Origin: Serratia oryzae | GTDB lineage: Bacteria; Pseudomonadota; Gammaproteobacteria; Enterobacterales; Enterobacteriaceae | Assembly: GCF_001976145.1 (NCBI RefSeq) | Contig: NZ_MOXD01000009.1 | Span: forward strand, 124,051-188,050 | DNA length: 64,000 nucleotides | Reading direction: 5' to 3' | Shown here: piece after piece, positions 47,441-57,920 of the stretch | Layout of the letters: each line of letters starts with the position of its first letter | Numbering within the stretch: position 1 is the first letter of the stretch | The notes under the pieces: generated by a model | Seen by the model: only the letters and a program-made list of their open reading frames with translations | Databases searched by the model: none | Told to the model about the DNA's origin: nothing | Program-made: the position numbers and the translations under genes

Positions 47441-48753
47441 CTTAACTGACCAGCATTAGGCAAATAGGCCTGGTTTGCCTCCAGCACCTCGTCTAACAGC
47501 GGCTGGGCAATCTGGGCATTGGCCACCAATGGGTTGGTCACCAGCGCCAGCAGCGCGCTGCGGCGATCGCCATGTACGGCGGCTTCGATCGTCAGGCGTT
47601 CATAGGCCTTTACCTGCTGGGTCAAGGCGTGCATCGATTCCGGTAGCTGGCCGAAAGCGAGCGGATGCGCTCCCTGAGCGTCGATAATACAGTTGGTTTC
47701 TATCACAGCGTCGTCCGCTAAACCGCGAATAGCGCCACGGTTTGCGGTATTTACGACTAATTGCAACCCGAGATTATTGTGAATAGCACGAATCAGTTCC
47801 AGTGCGACCTCTGAATAGAAAGAGCCACCACGGAAGCTGAGCTGCTCAGGCTTGCTGTCCAGATGTGGGTCGGCATACAGTTCGAACAGTTCTTGTTCCA
47901 CTTTCATCACCTGTTCGGCACGGGTGCCGTGCTCGGCAGCGGCGGCCGTTTCTTCTGCCAGCATCTGCTGAGTCTGGTAGAAATAACGATGATAAGGGCA
48001 AGGGATCGCACCCAGCGCCCGCAGGAATTCCGGCGGCCACGGCGCTTCTTTGATGTTGTTCATGGTTAACGTTGCGCCGTCACACAGCATATCGATCACC
48101 TTGCTGGTGACGTTCTGGCCGTTTTGCAGCACCTGGTGCACCCAAACCATGTGGTTCAACCCGGCAAACCGCAGTTGCACCCGGCCGCAAGGGGTTTGCA
48201 GCAGATTGGCAATCATATGGTGCATGCTGATAGGCACGTTGCACAGGCCGATGATTTTCGCTTGGGTATAACGCGAAACCGCTTCGGTTACGATGCCCGC
48301 CGGATTGGTGAAATTGATGATCCAGGCGTTCGGTGCCAACTGTTCCACTTTACGCGCGATGTTCAGCATCACCGGGATGGTGCGCAGTGCCTTGGCAAAA
48401 CCGCCGACGCCGGTGGTTTCCTGGCCGATTAAGCGATATTTCAGCCCTAAGCGCTCATCGGCGGCGCGTGCCGGTAGCTGCCCGACGCGCAGTTGGGTGA
48501 GCACAAATTTGGCACCGCGAATCGCGTCGTCCAGTTCGAAATGCACGCTGACCTTTACCTGCTCCAGCCCGTTGCGTGCCAGCATACGCTGGGTCAACGC
48601 GGCAATGATCGCCACTTTCTCGCGGCCGGGTTCGACGTCCACCAACGCCAGTTCGGTGACGGGTAATTCTTCAATGCGCTGGATCAGCCCTTCGACCAAC
48701 TCCGGCGTATAGCTGCTGCCACCGCCGATAATGGCGATCTTCAACGCACTCAT
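47392..48753 (-). CDS. celF: GH4 6-phospho-beta-glucosidase (NAD- and metal-dependent)
   Basis: A 453-residue family 4 glycosidase starting MSALKIAIIGGGSSYTPELV, the NAD-binding loop. Metal-site Cys171 (GLCNVPISMHH) and His201 (GLNHMVW) are present. Members hydrolyse phospho-disaccharides delivered by a PTS through an NAD-dependent oxidation/elimination route. The last 15 residues (LTSSLSLGERVRVRG) are encoded by an inserted hairpin repeat and probably replace the natural end after AYLPNAGQ. It overlaps the IIA gene by 4 bases. Cellobiose or an aryl-beta-glucoside is the likely sugar; chitobiose cannot be excluded. Confidence 0.9.
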   Translation of the reverse strand: MSALKIAIIGGGSSYTPELVEGLIQRIEELPVTELALVDVEPGREKVAIIAALTQRMLARNGLEQVKVSVHFELDDAIRGAKFVLTQLRVGQLPARAADERLGLKYRLIGQETTGVGGFAKALRTIPVMLNIARKVEQLAPNAWIINFTNPAGIVTEAVSRYTQAKIIGLCNVPISMHHMIANLLQTPCGRVQLRFAGLNHMVWVHQVLQNGQNVTSKVIDMLCDGATLTMNNIKEAPWPPEFLRALGAIPCPYHRYFYQTQQMLAEETAAAAEHGTRAEQVMKVEQELFELYADPHLDSKPEQLSFRGGSFYSEVALELIRAIHNNLGLQLVVNTANRGAIRGLADDAVIETNCIIDAQGAHPLAFGQLPESMHALTQQVKAYERLTIEAAVHGDRRSALLALVTNPLVANAQIAQPLLDEVLEANQAYLPNAGQLRLTSSLSLGERVRVRG

Positions 48754-49100
48754 GAACGGGCCTCCTGCTGTGCCTGACGGCGGTAAAGTTCAATCATGTC
48801 GCTTGCCAAGTCCTGAATGACCATCGCGTTCATCAGGTGATCCTGCGCATGTACGGTAATCAGGTTGATGGGCAGTTTGCCGCAGCCTTCGTCCAGGCTA
48901 ATCAGCTGGGTCTGGATATGGTGCGCATGTTTCACCGCCTGCTGTGATTCGGCCATATGCTCAGCCGAGGCGGCAAAATCACCGGCTCGCGCCTGCTGCA
49001 ATGCCATCAGCGCGCTGCTGCGGGCGCTACCGGCGAACACCAGCAGTTCCATGATGGTGCTTTCAAAATCCGGGCTGACATCAGCCATCTGTTCTGTCAC
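48750..49100 (-). CDS. PTS lactose/cellobiose-family IIA component
   Basis: I use the GTG at 49100, seven bases after AGGAG, giving 116 residues (VTEQMADVSPDFESTIMELL); an ATG four codons on lacks its own ribosome site. Three-helix IIA with phosphorylated His84 in VHAQDHLM. It passes phosphate to IIB. Lies 13 bases after the IIC stop and overlaps the GH4 gene by 4 bases. Confidence 0.9.
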   Translation of the reverse strand: MTEQMADVSPDFESTIMELLVFAGSARSSALMALQQARAGDFAASAEHMAESQQAVKHAHHIQTQLISLDEGCGKLPINLITVHAQDHLMNAMVIQDLASDMIELYRRQAQQEARS

Positions 49101-49113
49101 GTTACTTCTCCTG

Positions 49114-50439
49114 TTACTGTGCAGTAGCGGTATCGATGGCTTCGCGCTCGGCGTCGGCCTGTTGCCGCTCCTGCGCCAATAGTTGTTTTTCATACACCTT
49201 GAAGAACGGCAGCCAGATCGCCAGATCGATGGCCATCAAGATCAGCACCAGCAGGGCGGCACGGATATCCCAGGAGGCCGAGATCATCGCCCCTAGCGGT
49301 GCCGGTGCGGTCCAGGGGGCCATGGCGACCATTTTTTCCACCAGCTCCCAGTTCAGAGCGAAATAGGCCAGCGTAGCGTTGACCATCGGGACGACGATCA
49401 ACGGGATAAACAGCGTCGGGTTCATCACCACCGGTGAACCGAACAGCAGAGGTTCGTTGATGTTGAAGGCCGCGGGCACCACGCTCAGTTTGCCGATGGT
49501 GCGCAGGTGAATGGAGCGACTACGCATATACAGGAAGGCCAGCACCAACGTCGAGCCGGAACCGCCGATGCAGACATAGAACGACCAGAAGGGGGCGGTC
49601 AGGGTCTGGGTGGTGGCCGCGCCGTGTGCCACCAGCGCGGCATTGGTGGCCAGGTTGGTCATAAAGATCGGGTTGAGCAGGCCGGTCACGATGTTGTCAC
49701 CGTGAATACCGGCAAACCACAGCAGGTTGGCGATCAGCACCGCCAGCAGGATGGCCGGCAGGGTATCACCCGCAGAGATCAGCGGTTGGAACAGGTGCAT
49801 GATGGCATCGGGCAGCAGAAGCTGGAACTCACTCTGCATCAGAATGCTGATGGGGTACACCGTCAATAGGATGCCCACCACCGGATACAGCAGTTCGAAC
49901 GAACGGGCAATCGCCGGTGGTACCTGTTCCGGCATGCGGATGGTGATGTGGTACTTTTTCAGCAGGCGGATCAGCTCGACCGACCAGATCGCGCAGATCA
50001 GGGCGGTAAACACCCCCTGGCCACCGAGGAAATCGAGCGACATCTTGTTATCCACCTGCGGTGCGGCGGCCAGCAGAAACGCCATCAGCGATAACAACCC
50101 GGCGGTCAGGGCATCCAGGCCATAATGCTTCGCCAGGCTGTAGGCGGTGCCAATGGCAACGAAGACGCTCATCAGGCCCATGGTCATAAAGAACGGCATG
50201 GTGATGGTGCTCCAGTGGGCTTTGGCGAAACCCAGCCAGGCTTGCCCGAAGCGGGAGGTAGTGGCGGCATCAAACGGCGGGTTGGCAACGATCAGCATGA
50301 TACTGCCGACAATCAGGAACGGCATGGCGGAAATAAAGCCGTCGCGAATGGCGACGATATGACGTTGGCTGCCGATGCGGCCAGCCAACGGGGCAACATG
50401 GTTTTCCACCACGCGCATCAGGGAAGCGTAAAGGCTCAT
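49114..50439 (-). CDS. PTS lactose/cellobiose-family IIC permease
   Basis: The ATG at 50439 follows GGAG by seven bases and gives 441 residues beginning MSLYASLMRVVENHVAPLAG. About ten membrane spans; segments HIVAIRDGFISAMPFLIVGS, GIHGDNIVTGLLNPI and FNINEPLLFGSPVVMNP are typical of CelB/ChbC. It carries the sugar through the inner membrane and presents it for phosphorylation by IIB. Its start overlaps nothing: the IIB stop is 17 bases into its upstream frame. Confidence 0.92.
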   Translation of the reverse strand: MSLYASLMRVVENHVAPLAGRIGSQRHIVAIRDGFISAMPFLIVGSIMLIVANPPFDAATTSRFGQAWLGFAKAHWSTITMPFFMTMGLMSVFVAIGTAYSLAKHYGLDALTAGLLSLMAFLLAAAPQVDNKMSLDFLGGQGVFTALICAIWSVELIRLLKKYHITIRMPEQVPPAIARSFELLYPVVGILLTVYPISILMQSEFQLLLPDAIMHLFQPLISAGDTLPAILLAVLIANLLWFAGIHGDNIVTGLLNPIFMTNLATNAALVAHGAATTQTLTAPFWSFYVCIGGSGSTLVLAFLYMRSRSIHLRTIGKLSVVPAAFNINEPLLFGSPVVMNPTLFIPLIVVPMVNATLAYFALNWELVEKMVAMAPWTAPAPLGAMISASWDIRAALLVLILMAIDLAIWLPFFKVYEKQLLAQERQQADAEREAIDTATAQ

Positions 50440-50455
50440 GATTCTCTCCGCAGAG

Positions 50456-50761
50456 TCAGGCAATCAGACCGAGGGCTTTGTCCAGCACCTTGTCACCGCG
50501 CAGGGTGCCGTAATCCATCATGTCGATGACGGCAACCGACAGGCCATGCGGCTCGGCGAGTTTGCTGAAACGCGCCAGTTCGTACTTCACCTGCGGCCCC
50601 AGCAGCACAACGCTGGCGGTTGGCAGCTCGGCTGCAAAATCGGCGGCGGGTATCGCGATGATTTCCACGTTCAGTTCACGTTTCTGCGCTTCGGCTTGCA
50701 TGCGTTTGACCAGCATGCTGGTGGACATCCCAGCGGCACAACACAGCACAATCTTTATCAT
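50456..50761 (-). CDS. PTS lactose/cellobiose-family IIB component
   Basis: A 101-residue IIB protein with phosphorylated Cys8 in the loop CCAAGMSTSMLV and the LLGPQVKYEL segment, as in ChbB/CelA. It is the first gene of the operon and lies directly behind the palindromic operator. Confidence 0.92.
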   Translation of the reverse strand: MIKIVLCCAAGMSTSMLVKRMQAEAQKRELNVEIIAIPAADFAAELPTASVVLLGPQVKYELARFSKLAEPHGLSVAVIDMMDYGTLRGDKVLDKALGLIA

Positions 50762-51074
50762 TCTTGCTCTCCAGTGAGATTACGACTGTGAGCGCAAATG
50801 AGAGCGCTCTCATTTGATCAGCGTAGCGGTATTTCAAAATCAAACCGGGAGTTGTATCGCAAAAAAGGAGGGGGAGAGAAAGTGGGTAAATAATGCGTGA
50901 TCGACTTGGCAAAAATGAGCCTGACGATCATACTGTCGGCAGGCAAAAAACCAGCAGCTGTAAGAAATATCCGGCAATTACTTAAATATTGGTAAATGGC
51001 TGGCGCTATCAGGGGTAGCTCTTTAGAATCAAAGCGCTTTTCCGTTGTTTGTCTCCCAGAGAAAGGACCCGTTC
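50762..51074. other. IIB-ppiA divergent intergenic region
   Basis: 313 bases with the LacI-type operator near the PTS end. A 29-codon rightward frame at 50893-50982 has no convincing ribosome site. The ppiA promoter should lie in the right-hand part; AAAGGA precedes its ATG. Confidence 0.55.
50795..50816. promoter_or_regulatory. Perfect 22-bp LacI-family operator of the PTS/GH4 operon
   Basis: CAAATGAGAGC is followed at once by its exact reverse complement, making a 22-bp palindrome with a central CG, the form recognised by LacI/GalR proteins. It lies 34 bases upstream of the IIB ATG, so a bound repressor would block the promoter. The LacI-family gene at 46.2-47.2 kb is the obvious candidate. 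Confidence 0.8.
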
Positions 51075-51644
51075 ATGTTCAAACGTACTTTAGTGACCTT
51101 CGTTGCGCTGTGTTCCCTGACCGCAATGGCTCCTGCCGCATTGGCCGCCGGTGAAACTCACGTCATGCTGACCACCTCGGCAGGCAATATTGAATTAGCG
51201 CTCGACAGCCAGAAGGCCCCAGTCTCCACCAAGAACTTCATTGACTACGTGAACAGCGGTTACTATAACAACACCGTTTTCCACCGCGTGATCCCGGGTT
51301 TTATGATTCAGGGTGGCGGTTTTACGGCGGATATGCAGCAGAAATCGACCGGTGCAGCGATCAAAAACGAAGCTGACAACGGCCTGCGTAACCTGCGCGG
51401 TACCATTTCCATGGCGCGCACTGCCGATAAAGACAGTGCAACCAGCCAGTTCTTCCTGAATGTGGCTGATAACGCTTTCCTCGACCATGGCCAGCGTGAT
51501 TTCGGCTATGCGGTATTTGGGAAGGTAGTGAAAGGGATGGACGTGGTAGATAAGATTTCCCAGGTGCCAACCGGCAACGTGGGCCCTTATCAAAATGTCC
51601 CCAGCAAGCCGATCGTGATCCTGTCGGCCAAAGTGCTGCCATAA
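51075..51644 (+). CDS. ppiA: Periplasmic peptidyl-prolyl isomerase PpiA (cyclophilin)
   Basis: The ATG at 51075, seven bases after AGGA, gives 189 residues: a signal sequence ([10 protein letters not shown] to PAALAA) and a cyclophilin domain with [15 protein letters not shown] and QFFLNVADN, including the catalytic Arg of FHRV. It isomerises prolyl bonds in the periplasm. In E. coli tsgA and pabA/fic are its neighbours; here it is flanked by the PTS operon and btsSR. Confidence 0.96.
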   Translation: MFKRTLVTFVALCSLTAMAPAALAAGETHVMLTTSAGNIELALDSQKAPVSTKNFIDYVNSGYYNNTVFHRVIPGFMIQGGGFTADMQQKSTGAAIKNEADNGLRNLRGTISMARTADKDSATSQFFLNVADNAFLDHGQRDFGYAVFGKVVKGMDVVDKISQVPTGNVGPYQNVPSKPIVILSAKVLP

Positions 51645-51658
51645 CCTGCTCTGCTGTG

Positions 51659-51678
51659 CCAGCCCCGTTTGGGGCTGG
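51659..51678 (+). terminator. Terminator of ppiA
   Basis: CCAGCCCC, loop GTTT, GGGGCTGG: a perfect 8-bp stem 14 bases after the stop, followed by TGCGTTATCTTCC, a poor U tract. Confidence 0.6.
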
Positions 51679-51812
51679 TGCGTTATCTTCCTCCCGAAGC
51701 TTTGCCTGCATCACTGTTTTCTTCCCGTTGGCATGTTCTAATCAGCGCCCAAAACCAGCCCCTTTAGCTGGCACTTTCTGTTTGTTGTTGCTGTTTTGAT
51801 GAGCTGCTGTTT

Positions 51813-53498
51813 ATGTACGAATTTAACCAGGTTTTGCTGCTGTTACAGCAGATGTGTGTTTATCTTGTTATTGCCTATTTATTAAGTAAGACGCCGCTGT
51901 TTATCCCGCTGACGCAGGTCACCATTCGCTTGCCGCACAAGTTACTGTGCTACGTCATTTTCTCCGTGTTTTGCATCATGGGCACCTATTTCGGCCTGCA
52001 TATCCAGGATTCGATCGCCAATACCCGTGCGATCGGCGCCGTACTGGGCGGGTTGCTCGGGGGACCTTCCGTTGGTTTTCTGGTGGGGTTGACCGGTGGT
52101 TTGCACCGCTACACGCTGGGGGGCATGACCGACGTCGCCTGTGCGGTCTCGACGGTGGCAGAAGGCCTGGTTGGCGGCGTCGTGCACAGCATCGCCATGC
52201 GGCGTGGGCGTATCGACTTACTGTTCAACCCTCTGTTTGTGGCGTGCATTGCGTTGACCACCGAAGTGCTGCAAATGGCCATCATCCTGGCGATCGCCCG
52301 CCCGTTCCCAGAGGCGTTGCGGCTGGTGGAGCACATTGCCTTGCCGATGGTGATCGCCAACACGCTCGGGGCGGCCATGTTTATGCAGATCCTGCTGGAT
52401 CGGCGGGCGATGTTTGAGAAGTACACCAGCGCATTCTCTTCCAAGGCGCTGAAGATTGCGGAGCGTACCGAGGGTATTCTGCGACAGGGGTTTGATCAGG
52501 AAAACAGCATGAAGGTGGCGCGCGTCATTTATCAGGAGCTGGGCATTGGCGCTGTGGCGATCACCGATCGTGACAAACTGCTGGCCTTTATCGGCATTGG
52601 CGACGACCACCACGTGCCGGGGACGCCGATCTCTTCGGTGCATTCCCATCGTGCCATCGATAATAACGAGGTGGTGTATGCCGATGGTAATGAGCTCTCT
52701 TATTGCTGTTCGATCAACGCCAATTGCAAGCTGGGCTCGACGCTGGTGATCCCGCTGCGCGGCGAGAATCAACGGGTGATCGGCACCATCAAACTGTACG
52801 AACCGAAAACCAAACTGTTCAGCACCATCAACCGCACGCTGGGGGAAGGGATCGCCAGCCTGCTGTCGGCACAAATCATGGCCGGGCAATACGAGCGGCA
52901 TAAACAACTGCTGGCACAGTCGGAAATCAAGCTGCTGCACGCCCAGGTTAACCCGCACTTCCTGTTTAATGCGCTGAATACGCTGGTGGCGGTGATCCGT
53001 CGGGATGGCGATCGTGCCTGCGAACTGGTGCAGTCTCTCTCTACCTTTTTCCGTAAAAACCTCAAACGTTCCGCTGATGAAGTGAGCCTGGCAGATGAGA
53101 TTGAGCATGTGAATGCCTATCTGCAGATAGAAAAAGCCCGCTTTGCCGATCGGCTGGAGATTGCGGTTTCGCTGCCGGAGGAACTGCTGGCGGTCAGGCT
53201 GCCTGCCTTCTCGCTCCAGCCGATTGTGGAAAATGCCATTAAGCACGGCACTTCGCACCTGCTGGGGATTGGCCGGATCGATATTGGTGCCCGGCGCGAG
53301 GGCGACAATCTGTTGCTGCAGGTGACCGACAATGCCGGTTTGTTCCGCCAGCAGATAGGCGGCAGTGGGTTGGGTATGAATCTGGTGGATAGGCGTATCC
53401 GTGTGCGTTACGGTGATGGCTATGGGGTGCAGATCGCCTGTGAACCTGAAGCGTTTACCTGCATTACCTTGAGCGTGCCGTTGGCGAGGGCTGCATGA
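51813..53498 (+). CDS. btsS: Pyruvate-sensing histidine kinase BtsS
   Basis: A 561-residue LytS-type kinase, exactly the E. coli BtsS (YehU) length and very similar throughout. N-terminal 5TM-LYT membrane domain (to about 200), GAF domain (about 220-360), then phosphorylated His382 in [14 protein letters not shown] and an ATPase with [11 protein letters not shown] and [13 protein letters not shown]. coli BtsS binds extracellular pyruvate with high affinity and drives the transporter gene btsT. It overlaps btsR by 4 bases. Confidence 0.95.
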   Translation: MYEFNQVLLLLQQMCVYLVIAYLLSKTPLFIPLTQVTIRLPHKLLCYVIFSVFCIMGTYFGLHIQDSIANTRAIGAVLGGLLGGPSVGFLVGLTGGLHRYTLGGMTDVACAVSTVAEGLVGGVVHSIAMRRGRIDLLFNPLFVACIALTTEVLQMAIILAIARPFPEALRLVEHIALPMVIANTLGAAMFMQILLDRRAMFEKYTSAFSSKALKIAERTEGILRQGFDQENSMKVARVIYQELGIGAVAITDRDKLLAFIGIGDDHHVPGTPISSVHSHRAIDNNEVVYADGNELSYCCSINANCKLGSTLVIPLRGENQRVIGTIKLYEPKTKLFSTINRTLGEGIASLLSAQIMAGQYERHKQLLAQSEIKLLHAQVNPHFLFNALNTLVAVIRRDGDRACELVQSLSTFFRKNLKRSADEVSLADEIEHVNAYLQIEKARFADRLEIAVSLPEELLAVRLPAFSLQPIVENAIKHGTSHLLGIGRIDIGARREGDNLLLQVTDNAGLFRQQIGGSGLGMNLVDRRIRVRYGDGYGVQIACEPEAFTCITLSVPLARAA

Positions 53499-54223
53499 TG
53501 TTAACCGTACTGATCGTTGACGATGAGCCCTCTGCCCGCGATAACCTGCGCCATCTGTTGGAAGAGGAACAGGGCGTCACCATTATCGGCGAGTGTGCCA
53601 ATGCGATTGAGGCCATCAGCCAGATCCACCGTTTGCAACCGGATGTGGTGTTTCTGGATATTCAGATGCCGCGCATCAGCGGGCTGGAAATGGTGGGGAT
53701 GCTCGATCCAAACCGCATGCCGTATATCGTATTCCTGACCGCTTATGATGAATACGCGGTGCAGGCCTTCGAAGAGCACGCGTTTGATTACCTGCTGAAA
53801 CCCGCGGAACCCAAGCGGCTGAATAAGACGCTGCAGCGCCTGCATCAACGCCGCGCGCCACAGAATATTGCGGCGTTAGAGGAAAGCGCGGGCTATCTGA
53901 AATACATCCCTTGCACCGGCCATAGCCGCATCTACCTGTTGCGTTTTGATGAGGTGATCGCGATCCGCTCACGTTCGACCGGGGTGTATGTGGTGCGCAA
54001 TGATGGCATGGAGTGTTTCACCGAACTGACGTTGCGCACGCTGGAAAGCCGCACGCCGCTGGTGCGTTGCCATCGGCAGTATCTGGTTAACCTTGAACAG
54101 GTCAGAGAGATCCGCTTTGAGGAGAGCGGCACGGCAGAGATGATCATGTCGGTGGGTGAGCCGGTGCCGGTCAGCCGCCGCTATCTGAAATCGCTGAAGG
54201 AAGAGTTGGGGCTACGTGGTTAA
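53495..54223 (+). CDS. btsR: LytTR response regulator BtsR
   Basis: A 242-residue regulator: receiver with phosphorylated Asp55 ([18 protein letters not shown]) and a C-terminal LytTR DNA-binding domain ([20 protein letters not shown]). The match to E. coli YehT is strong. It should activate btsT, which is not in this window. ATGATG start; the second ATG would fit the E. coli protein equally well. Coupled to btsS by a 4-base overlap. Confidence 0.95.
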   Translation: MMLTVLIVDDEPSARDNLRHLLEEEQGVTIIGECANAIEAISQIHRLQPDVVFLDIQMPRISGLEMVGMLDPNRMPYIVFLTAYDEYAVQAFEEHAFDYLLKPAEPKRLNKTLQRLHQRRAPQNIAALEESAGYLKYIPCTGHSRIYLLRFDEVIAIRSRSTGVYVVRNDGMECFTELTLRTLESRTPLVRCHRQYLVNLEQVREIRFEESGTAEMIMSVGEPVPVSRRYLKSLKEELGLRG

Positions 54224-54366
54224 GCGCTGTCCCGCCATGGCACCTCAGGGCTGCTGACGATCAATTAAGGGACATCGGCTCTTGTCTTGACGGTACTTCA
54301 TCGTGCTTATAGCTTTAATAGCATTAACGGGTGTTTTTGTGTCGAACAGGACCAAAGGAAAAGCGC

Positions 54367-55893
54367 ATGAGTGAAGCTCGAGTTATTGCCAAAGCGATGC
54401 ACGATGGGAAACCAGGCGCGGAACTGGTGATTTTGCCTGCCCTAGCTAACCGCCACGGTTTGATTACCGGGGCGACCGGTACCGGTAAAACGGTGACGCT
54501 GCAAAAGATGGCGGAACAGTTCTCACGTATTGGCATTCCTGTGTTTCTGGCCGACGTGAAGGGGGATTTGTCGGGGATTGCCGCGCAAGGCGTGCCTTCC
54601 GAAAAACTCCAGGCGCGGCTGGCGGCGATTGGCGTTACTGACTGGCAACCGCAGGCCTGTACGATAATCCCGTGGGATATCTTTGGTGAGAAAGGGCACC
54701 CGATCCGCGCCACCGTTTCCGATCTTGGCCCGCTGCTGCTTGGCCGTCTGTTAGATTTGAACGATGTGCAAAGCGGTGTGCTGCAGCTGATATTTAAAAT
54801 CGCCGATGACAACGCGCTGCTGCTGCTCGATATGAAAGACCTGCGGGCGATGGTGCAGTTCGTCGGGGATAACGCCAAACAGTTTCAGACCCAATATGGC
54901 AACATCTCTGCTGCCTCGGTTGGCGCTATCCAGCGTGGTTTGCTGACGCTGGAAGAGCAGGGCGCTAATCAGTTTTTTGGCGAGCCGATGCTGGATATCA
55001 ACGACCTGATGAGAACCGACGGCAATGGCCAAGGGATCATCAACCTGTTGGCGGCGGATAAGTTGATTAACCAACCGAAGCTCTATTCGGTATTCCTGCT
55101 GTGGCTGCTGGCCGAACTGTTTGAGCATTTGCCCGAAGTGGGCGACCCCGAGCAGCCAAAGCTGGTGTTTTTCTTCGACGAAGCCCACCTGCTGTTTAAC
55201 GATGCGCCACCGGCTCTACTGACTAAAATCGAACAGGTGGTACGGCTGATCCGCTCGAAAAGCGTCGGGATCTATTTTGTTACCCAGAATCCGCTCGATA
55301 TCCCGGACAGCGTGCTGGGGCAGTTGGGTAACCGCGTTCAGCATGCGCTGCGGGCTTTTACGCCGCGCGATCAGAAAGCGGTGAAGGCAGCCGCGCAAAC
55401 GATGCGTGCCAATCCGGCGTTTGATGCTGAAACGGCGATTACCGAGCTGGGTGTGGGTGAGGCATTGGTGTCTTTTCTGGATGAGAAAGGGCGGCCAAAC
55501 GTGGTGGAACGGGCGATGGTGATCGCCCCTGAATCGAAAATGGGCATGCTGGGGGCCGAAGGGCTGAACAGCGCCATCAATAAGTCGCCTCTCTACGGGC
55601 GCTACGAAGATGGGGTGGATCGTGAATCTGCCTATGAGAAGCTTTCTGCCGGAGGGTTTGCCACCATGGGCAAACCGCAGCCGGGCCAGCCTGAGCAACA
55701 GTCTGCCGCCGGGCCGGAGAGCGGTGGCGGGTTGATGGACGGCTTGAACGATATCCTGTTTGGCTCCACTGGCCCGCGCGGGGGGAAACGCGATGGTATC
55801 GTCCAGACTGCCGCCAAAAGCATGGCGCGCGATCTGGGCCGCCAGATCCTGCGTGGCGTCTTGGGTTCGATTATGGGTGGCCGCAAAAAGTAA
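54367..55893 (+). CDS. yjgR: HerA-like ATPase YjgR (DUF853)
   Basis: The ATG at 54367, seven bases after AGGA, gives 508 residues (E. coli 500). Walker A GATGTGKT (35-42) and Walker [14 protein letters not shown] mark a HerA/FtsK-like P-loop ATPase; a Gly/Gln/Pro-rich linker ([14 protein letters not shown]) and a basic C-terminal end ([17 protein letters not shown]) follow. The function is unknown. In E. coli yjgR lies elsewhere, so the position next to pabA is a rearrangement. No NurA-type nuclease or other HerA partner is adjacent. Confidence 0.93.
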   Translation: MSEARVIAKAMHDGKPGAELVILPALANRHGLITGATGTGKTVTLQKMAEQFSRIGIPVFLADVKGDLSGIAAQGVPSEKLQARLAAIGVTDWQPQACTIIPWDIFGEKGHPIRATVSDLGPLLLGRLLDLNDVQSGVLQLIFKIADDNALLLLDMKDLRAMVQFVGDNAKQFQTQYGNISAASVGAIQRGLLTLEEQGANQFFGEPMLDINDLMRTDGNGQGIINLLAADKLINQPKLYSVFLLWLLAELFEHLPEVGDPEQPKLVFFFDEAHLLFNDAPPALLTKIEQVVRLIRSKSVGIYFVTQNPLDIPDSVLGQLGNRVQHALRAFTPRDQKAVKAAAQTMRANPAFDAETAITELGVGEALVSFLDEKGRPNVVERAMVIAPESKMGMLGAEGLNSAINKSPLYGRYEDGVDRESAYEKLSAGGFATMGKPQPGQPEQQSAAGPESGGGLMDGLNDILFGSTGPRGGKRDGIVQTAAKSMARDLGRQILRGVLGSIMGGRKK

Positions 55894-55951
55894 GCTGACA
55901 TTATTGGCGCTGGCAGTAAACTAGCGCAGCATTTTTGCTGTTGGAAATCAC

Positions 55952-56527
55952 ATGCTGCTGCTGATCGATAACTACGACTCCTTTACCTATAACCTTTATC
56001 AGTACTTCTGCGAACTGGGTGCAGAAGTGCTGGTGAAGCGCAATGACGAACTGCAACTGGCCGATATCGAACGGCTGGCGCCGCAGCATTTAGTCATCTC
56101 CCCTGGCCCCTGCACGCCGAACGAGGCGGGTATTTCGCTGGCGGCGATCCGTCATTTTGCCGGCAAACTGCCGATCCTCGGGGTTTGCCTTGGGCATCAG
56201 GCGATTGGCCAGGCATTGGGTGCCGATGTGGTTCGTGCCCGTGAGGTGATGCATGGCAAAACGTCGGCGATTCGCCATCACCATCAGGGCGTATTTGCTG
56301 GCCTGAATAACCCGCTGACCGTCACTCGCTACCATTCGTTAGTGCTGGATGCCGCAACCTTGCCAAGCTGCTTTGAGGTGACCGCCTGGAGCGAGCGTGA
56401 CGGTGAGCAGGATGAAATCATGGGCATTCGCCACCGCACGCTGGCGCTGGAAGGGGTGCAGTTCCATCCGGAAAGCATCCTGAGCGAACAGGGTCATCAG
56501 TTGCTGGATAATTTTCTTAAAAGTTAG
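55952..56527 (+). CDS. pabA: Aminodeoxychorismate synthase glutamine amidotransferase subunit
   Basis: A 191-residue class I amidotransferase with Cys79 (LGVCLGHQ), His172 and Glu174 (QFHPESIL). It feeds ammonia to PabB for 4-amino-4-deoxychorismate, the folate precursor. It starts [19 protein letters not shown] as in E. coli PabA rather than TrpG. It lies 132 bases upstream of argD; E. coli has fic before it, absent here. Confidence 0.95.
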   Translation: MLLLIDNYDSFTYNLYQYFCELGAEVLVKRNDELQLADIERLAPQHLVISPGPCTPNEAGISLAAIRHFAGKLPILGVCLGHQAIGQALGADVVRAREVMHGKTSAIRHHHQGVFAGLNNPLTVTRYHSLVLDAATLPSCFEVTAWSERDGEQDEIMGIRHRTLALEGVQFHPESILSEQGHQLLDNFLKS

Positions 56528-56596
56528 TGGGTTAGGATTTTCTTTGCCACTATCGGCGATTTTGGTTTGCCCTTAATTGGTTTTTTATGCATATTT

Positions 56597-56614
56597 TGTG
56601 ACTATATTTTCAAT
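56597..56614 (+). promoter_or_regulatory. Candidate ARG box upstream of argD
   Basis: TGTGACTATATTTTCAAT agrees with the ArgR half-palindrome WNTGAATWWWWATTCANW at all but two fixed positions, about 46 bases before the argD ATG. Functional ArgR sites usually come in pairs; the next 18-mer is a poor match. Confidence 0.5.
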
Positions 56615-56635
56615 TATTCGCAACAATGACACTGA

Positions 56636-57877
<1,242 letters not shown>

Positions 57878-57885
57878 GCGATCCA

Positions 57886-57914
57886 CAGGGGCTATGCGCT
57901 AGCTTTAGCCCCTG
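57886..57914. terminator. Hairpin between convergent argD and yhfK
   Basis: CAGGGGCTA and TAGCCCCTG form a perfect 9-bp stem around an 11-base loop, starting 9 bases past the argD stop and ending just before the yhfK stop. No clear U tract. Confidence 0.6.
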
Positions 57915-57920
57915 CCAATC

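Noticed and set aside
50893-50982. 29-codon frame between the PTS operon and ppiA
   Set aside because: Highly charged with no pattern of a known small protein and only a poor ribosome site.
43437-56000. A defence island or integrated element across the non-E. coli region
   Set aside because: No integrase, transposase, phage gene, tRNA junction or known defence family; every gene there belongs to a metabolic, regulatory or folding family.
56618-56635. Second ARG box three bases after the first
   Set aside because: Fewer than half of the fixed positions match the ArgR consensus.
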